The notes under the pieces: generated by a model | Told to the model about the DNA's origin: nothing | What the model saw: the letters and a program-made list of their open reading frames with translations, nothing else | The model's database searches: none | Made by a program: the position numbers and the translations under genes | In this document: piece by piece, positions 61,536 through 64,000 of the stretch | Layout of the letters: each line of letters starts with the position of its first letter | Position numbering within the stretch: the first letter of the stretch is position 1 | Assembly: GCF_019956415.1 (NCBI RefSeq) | Contig: NZ_JAHBDK010000029.1 | Span: forward strand, 1-64,000 | Length of the DNA stretch: 64,000 nt | Source of the DNA: Pseudomonas sp. GL-B-19 | Lineage (GTDB): Bacteria > Pseudomonadota > Gammaproteobacteria > Pseudomonadales > Pseudomonadaceae | Reading direction: 5' to 3'

Positions 61536-62105
61536 ATGTCTCTTTATAGCGCAGGCGTTGAATACGGCATTCATTGCCTGATTTTTTTGGTGGGCGATTC
61601 CGGCGATAGCCGTGAGGCGAGCGTGCGCGACCTTGCCGAGTTGCAAGGCGTGCCGCTGGATTACCTGGCCAAGATCTTCACCCGGCTGGCCAAGGCAAAA
61701 CTGGTGATCGCCACCGAAGGCGTGCGCGGCGGGTTCAAACTGGCCCGGCCGGCGGACGAAATCAGCGTGCTGGACATCGTCAATGCCATTGATGGCCAGA
61801 AGCTGATCTTCGATTGCCGCGAGATTCGCGGGCGTTGCGCCGTGTTCGACGGCGCCCCACCGGCGTGGGCCCTCGACGGTCCCTGCTCGGTGCACGCCGT
61901 CATGATGACCGCGCAAAAACGCATGGAAGACGCGCTCGCCCAGCAGACCATTCTCGATTTGGCCAGACGAGTCGGACGCAAAGCCCCAGCCGAATTCGGT
62001 GCCCGGTTGAACACCTGGATGAATGATCGGCGGGAAAAGAAAACTGCCAGCAGTGCGCCGGTTGAGGATGAGCAGATTATCCCGACGACCGAAATCTCAG
62101 ACTGA
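61536..62105 (+). CDS. Rrf2 family transcriptional regulator
   Basis: A 189-residue Rrf2-type winged-helix regulator (VEYGIHCLIFLVGDSG, RDLAELQGVPLDYLAKIFTR, EGVRGGFKLARPADEISVLD). Three Cys (IFDCREIRGRCAVF and GPCSVHAV) in the position used by NsrR/IscR could bind an Fe-S cluster and sense NO or oxidants. It has an extended C-terminus of about 40 residues. It is divergent from the NDH-2 gene. Confidence 0.9.
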   Translation: MSLYSAGVEYGIHCLIFLVGDSGDSREASVRDLAELQGVPLDYLAKIFTRLAKAKLVIATEGVRGGFKLARPADEISVLDIVNAIDGQKLIFDCREIRGRCAVFDGAPPAWALDGPCSVHAVMMTAQKRMEDALAQQTILDLARRVGRKAPAEFGARLNTWMNDRREKKTASSAPVEDEQIIPTTEISD

Positions 62106-62154
62106 CGATTCAGCTATGGGCAAACCGGATTAGAGCGCTCTATGATTGAACCCC

Positions 62155-62556
62155 ATGACCACCTCCGCTCCGATCCGCTCACCCTGCCCGCCCGGCGCCT
62201 GCAACTGCGGGCGTGACCCACTGCTTGAAACACCGGGGGCGGACGTGCGCATCCTGTTTCTGACCCGCCAGGAAGAAAAGCGCCTGCTCGACCGCCTGGA
62301 AAACCTCCAGAGCCTGGCCGACCTCGAACGCCTGCAACAGCGGATGTATGAGCAATTGGGCATCCGTGTCGAGATCGTCCCCAGCTTCAACGAAGTGCGC
62401 ACGATGCGCGGCATCGGCATCACCCTCGGCGAGCAACCGGGGCTATGCCGTAAAACCCGCCAGTCGATCCCGGCCGCCATTCGCCGCAGCCTGGAAAATC
62501 GCCCGGAAATCGCCTACGACATCCTCAACGCCAATGACCTGTTGCGGGATGCGTAA
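62155..62556 (+). CDS. Hypothetical protein with N-terminal Cys motif
   Basis: A 133-residue cytosolic protein. The N-terminus carries CPPGACNCGRD, a possible metal site; the rest is helical (TRQEEKRLLDRLENLQSLAD, RTMRGIGITLGEQPGLCRKT). I do not recognise the family. It lies 49 bp after the Rrf2 gene and could be cotranscribed. A TTG at 62146 is an alternative start. Confidence 0.75.
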   Translation: MTTSAPIRSPCPPGACNCGRDPLLETPGADVRILFLTRQEEKRLLDRLENLQSLADLERLQQRMYEQLGIRVEIVPSFNEVRTMRGIGITLGEQPGLCRKTRQSIPAAIRRSLENRPEIAYDILNANDLLRDA

Positions 62557-62792
62557 GGGCAGCATCGATGAAAACTACAAGTCGCCGCCCATGTTTCGCG
62601 GGTGAAACAGGCACCGCGCGTGACGTTATTCAATCCATGAAAAGATAACTAAAGAGGATCAGCGGTCGTACGCGGACTGCCGGTCGCTGCTATGCCTTCA
62701 CAGAGGATAAAGAGGCTCAGCGTAACCGTGGTCCCGGCGCCAGCCAGGTGCGCGAAGACAAACAGGTGCCAATCCGTATCAGGAGGTGGCCG

Positions 62793-63071
62793 ATGTTATT
62801 CATCGTCAGTTGGTCCATTGACCCGGAAAACCGTAACAAGGCGATCGAGCGTTTTCTCAATTCCGGGGGTGCTCCGCCCACAGGCGCCAAGATGCTCGGA
62901 CGCTGGCATGCCGTAGGCGGTTCGAGCGGTATGGGGATTGTAGAGGCGAGTGATCTGGTGCCCATCCAGCAATGGGTGCTGGAGTGGAGCGACATCATGA
63001 AGATGGACATCCATGCGGCATTGACCGATGAGCAGATGGCGCCGCTGTTGGCAGCCACTACCAGTCAGTAG
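62793..63071 (+). CDS. DUF3303 family protein
   Basis: A 92-residue protein of the DUF3303 type: MLFIVSWSIDPENRNKAIER, GAKMLGRWHAVGGSSGMGIV, QWVLEWSDIMKMDIHAALTD. It is a small dimeric alpha/beta-barrel-like domain of unknown function. AGGAGG before the ATG at 62793 fixes the start. The 236 bp upstream shows no gene. Confidence 0.85.
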   Translation: MLFIVSWSIDPENRNKAIERFLNSGGAPPTGAKMLGRWHAVGGSSGMGIVEASDLVPIQQWVLEWSDIMKMDIHAALTDEQMAPLLAATTSQ

Positions 63072-63079
63072 CAGGCATC

Positions 63080-63102
63080 GGGGCGGTGGATCACCGCCCC
63101 GT
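63080..63102 (+). terminator. Hairpin after the DUF3303 gene
   Basis: A perfect 10-bp stem (CGGGGCGGTG/CACCGCCCCG) with a 3-nt loop, 8 bp after the stop. There is no T-run. Confidence 0.7.
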
Positions 63103-63271
63103 TCCTGGTGTTGGCCTATTTCACTTTGCGCAACAGAAAGTGTGCGGGAAAAGTACTGGAAGGGATCGTTGCGCAACATCAGCTGAAGACACAGCCAGCG
63201 TCTGTTCCGGGTCACGCAGGCTCGGAGCAGACGCTGCTGAAATCAGTGCGTCCAGGGCTTGCAAACGCTGA

Positions 63272-64000
63272 TCATGGCGGTGTCACCACGGTGTAATACA
63301 CCCCGTTGGCGCCATAGGCAGGTTGCAACCAGGAATTGCCGCATTGGTAGTACGTGCTCTGGGAAAAAGTCTGCAAATTACATCCGGGAGGCAGGCTGGC
63401 ATAGGTCTGGCCCAAGGGCATCGTCGGCGGTCCCGAAGCGACCATCCCGGCGTTATAGCCAGCGCCGAACGCGTTGTCGTCGGCATCCTCGTCGGCCACC
63501 GCCCCTGCAGCCTCACCCACCGCCACGCCCGTCGCAGCGGCGGCTACCGGATTGACACCGCCGCAGTAATAACAGCCGCTGCTGGCAATCACAGCGGCGG
63601 GCGGATGGTAGTAGGCAGTCCCGTATGGAACTGACTGGTAAGCGGACCCGCCATAAGCGGGCCCCCGGTAAGCCGTCGTACCATAACCGTCCGCGTGGTA
63701 GCCATAAGCGTTGGCGCCATCTTCACCTTGTGCATGCCAGGCACCGTCCTGACCGGAAGCCGTTCCGCCTTCGGCACCTGTGCCCGCCCAGGACCCACCG
63801 CCACCGGAGGCCGAACCGCCGCGATAGCCTGAACCGCTCCAGCTGCCGTCACCGCCGGAGGCCGAGCCGCCGCGATTGGTTTCGCCACTCCAACTGCCAT
63901 CGCCGCCCGAAGCCGAGCCAAATTCGCCGGAACGACTCCATGAACCGCCACCACCGTATGAACGCCCAAAACCACCGGCGTGCGACCAGGCTGCCGCCTC
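63272..64000 (-). CDS. Glycine-rich repeat protein, partial (5' end beyond the window)
   Basis: The frame is open from the stop at 63272 to the window end (243 codons including the stop). It encodes at least four tandem units of 16-17 residues of the GGSASGGDGSWSG type (about 63746-63950), a Tyr/Gly-rich stretch, an Ala-rich hydrophobic segment preceded by CYYCGG, and a Cys-containing C-terminal domain (LPPGCNLQTFSQSTYYQCGN). It is probably secreted or surface-exposed, but the N-terminus is missing. The family is not recognised. Confidence 0.78.
   Translation of the reverse strand, partial: EAAAWSHAGGFGRSYGGGGSWSRSGEFGSASGGDGSWSGETNRGGSASGGDGSWSGSGYRGGSASGGGGSWAGTGAEGGTASGQDGAWHAQGEDGANAYGYHADGYGTTAYRGPAYGGSAYQSVPYGTAYYHPPAAVIASSGCYYCGGVNPVAAAATGVAVGEAAGAVADEDADDNAFGAGYNAGMVASGPPTMPLGQTYASLPPGCNLQTFSQSTYYQCGNSWLQPAYGANGVYYTVVTPP

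Noticed and set aside
63589..63975. 128-residue frame near the window end
   Set aside because: Shadow in another frame of the glycine-rich repeat gene, which is open in its own frame to the window edge.

Overview
The window is chromosomal DNA of a Pseudomonas, most likely of the P. fluorescens group. The evidence is uniformly GC-rich coding DNA, genes typical of that group (Cus-type RND efflux, Pot/Puu polyamine genes, LldP, YbdD, MXKDX-repeat and PCu(A)C proteins) and many REP/REPIN palindromes of two families: GTGGGAGCGAGCCTGCTCGC / GTAGGAGCTGGCTTGCCAGC, and GTAGCAGCTGGCGAAGCCTGCG. I see no rRNA, tRNA, CRISPR array, prophage or insertion sequence. Roughly 80 coding regions are supported. 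Several are short genes read directly from the sequence at 29841-29909, 41151-41243 and 55357-55461.

Layout. 0.3-6.0 kb: a LysR regulator convergent with an operon of a formaldehyde-activating-enzyme (Fae) homologue, an aldo/keto reductase, an aldehyde dehydrogenase and an MFS transporter. 6-13.4 kb: an MXKDX-repeat protein, a sulfite-oxidase-fold molybdoenzyme with its cytochrome b, an rRNA-type methyltransferase, a cupin, a short Ppx/GppA protein, a BON protein and a divergent ProA-like dehydrogenase. 13.7-21.8 kb: a metal island with an HvfA-like Cys-repeat peptide, DoxX, a dienelactone hydrolase, a CusF-like protein, a complete CusCBA-type efflux system and a Cys/Met-rich secreted protein. 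22-31.7 kb: nitrilase and GlxA-type regulator, thioesterase, SleB hydrolase, CAP protein, lactate permease, a second dienelactone hydrolase, a DeoR regulator and a beta-lactamase-fold hydrolase.

31.8-41.9 kb: secreted proteins of unknown function, a possible gene remnant beside an unusual 246-residue protein, a winged-helix regulator, YbdD, a Sco/PCu(A)C copper-delivery pair, a structured leader RNA candidate and an AT-rich LysE exporter preceded by a 30-residue peptide gene. 41.4-52.5 kb: a polyamine module. An ABC importer (PotA, two permeases, binding protein) delivers substrate to a gamma-glutamylation pathway (PuuA, PuuB, PuuC, PuuD) beside an XRE-cupin regulator. 52.8-64 kb: a 2',3'-cyclic phosphodiesterase, DUF1428 and lipoprotein genes, a beta-propeller/HTH pair, an AraC-AhpD-glutaredoxin-NTF2 group, type II NADH dehydrogenase divergent from an Rrf2 regulator, and a glycine-rich repeat protein cut by the window end.

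The strongest second-look items are the orphan HvfA/DoxX pair next to the Cus system, the Fae operon with three operator-like half-sites, the 30-residue peptide gene coupled to a LysE exporter, and the three-hairpin leader at 40.0-40.1 kb.
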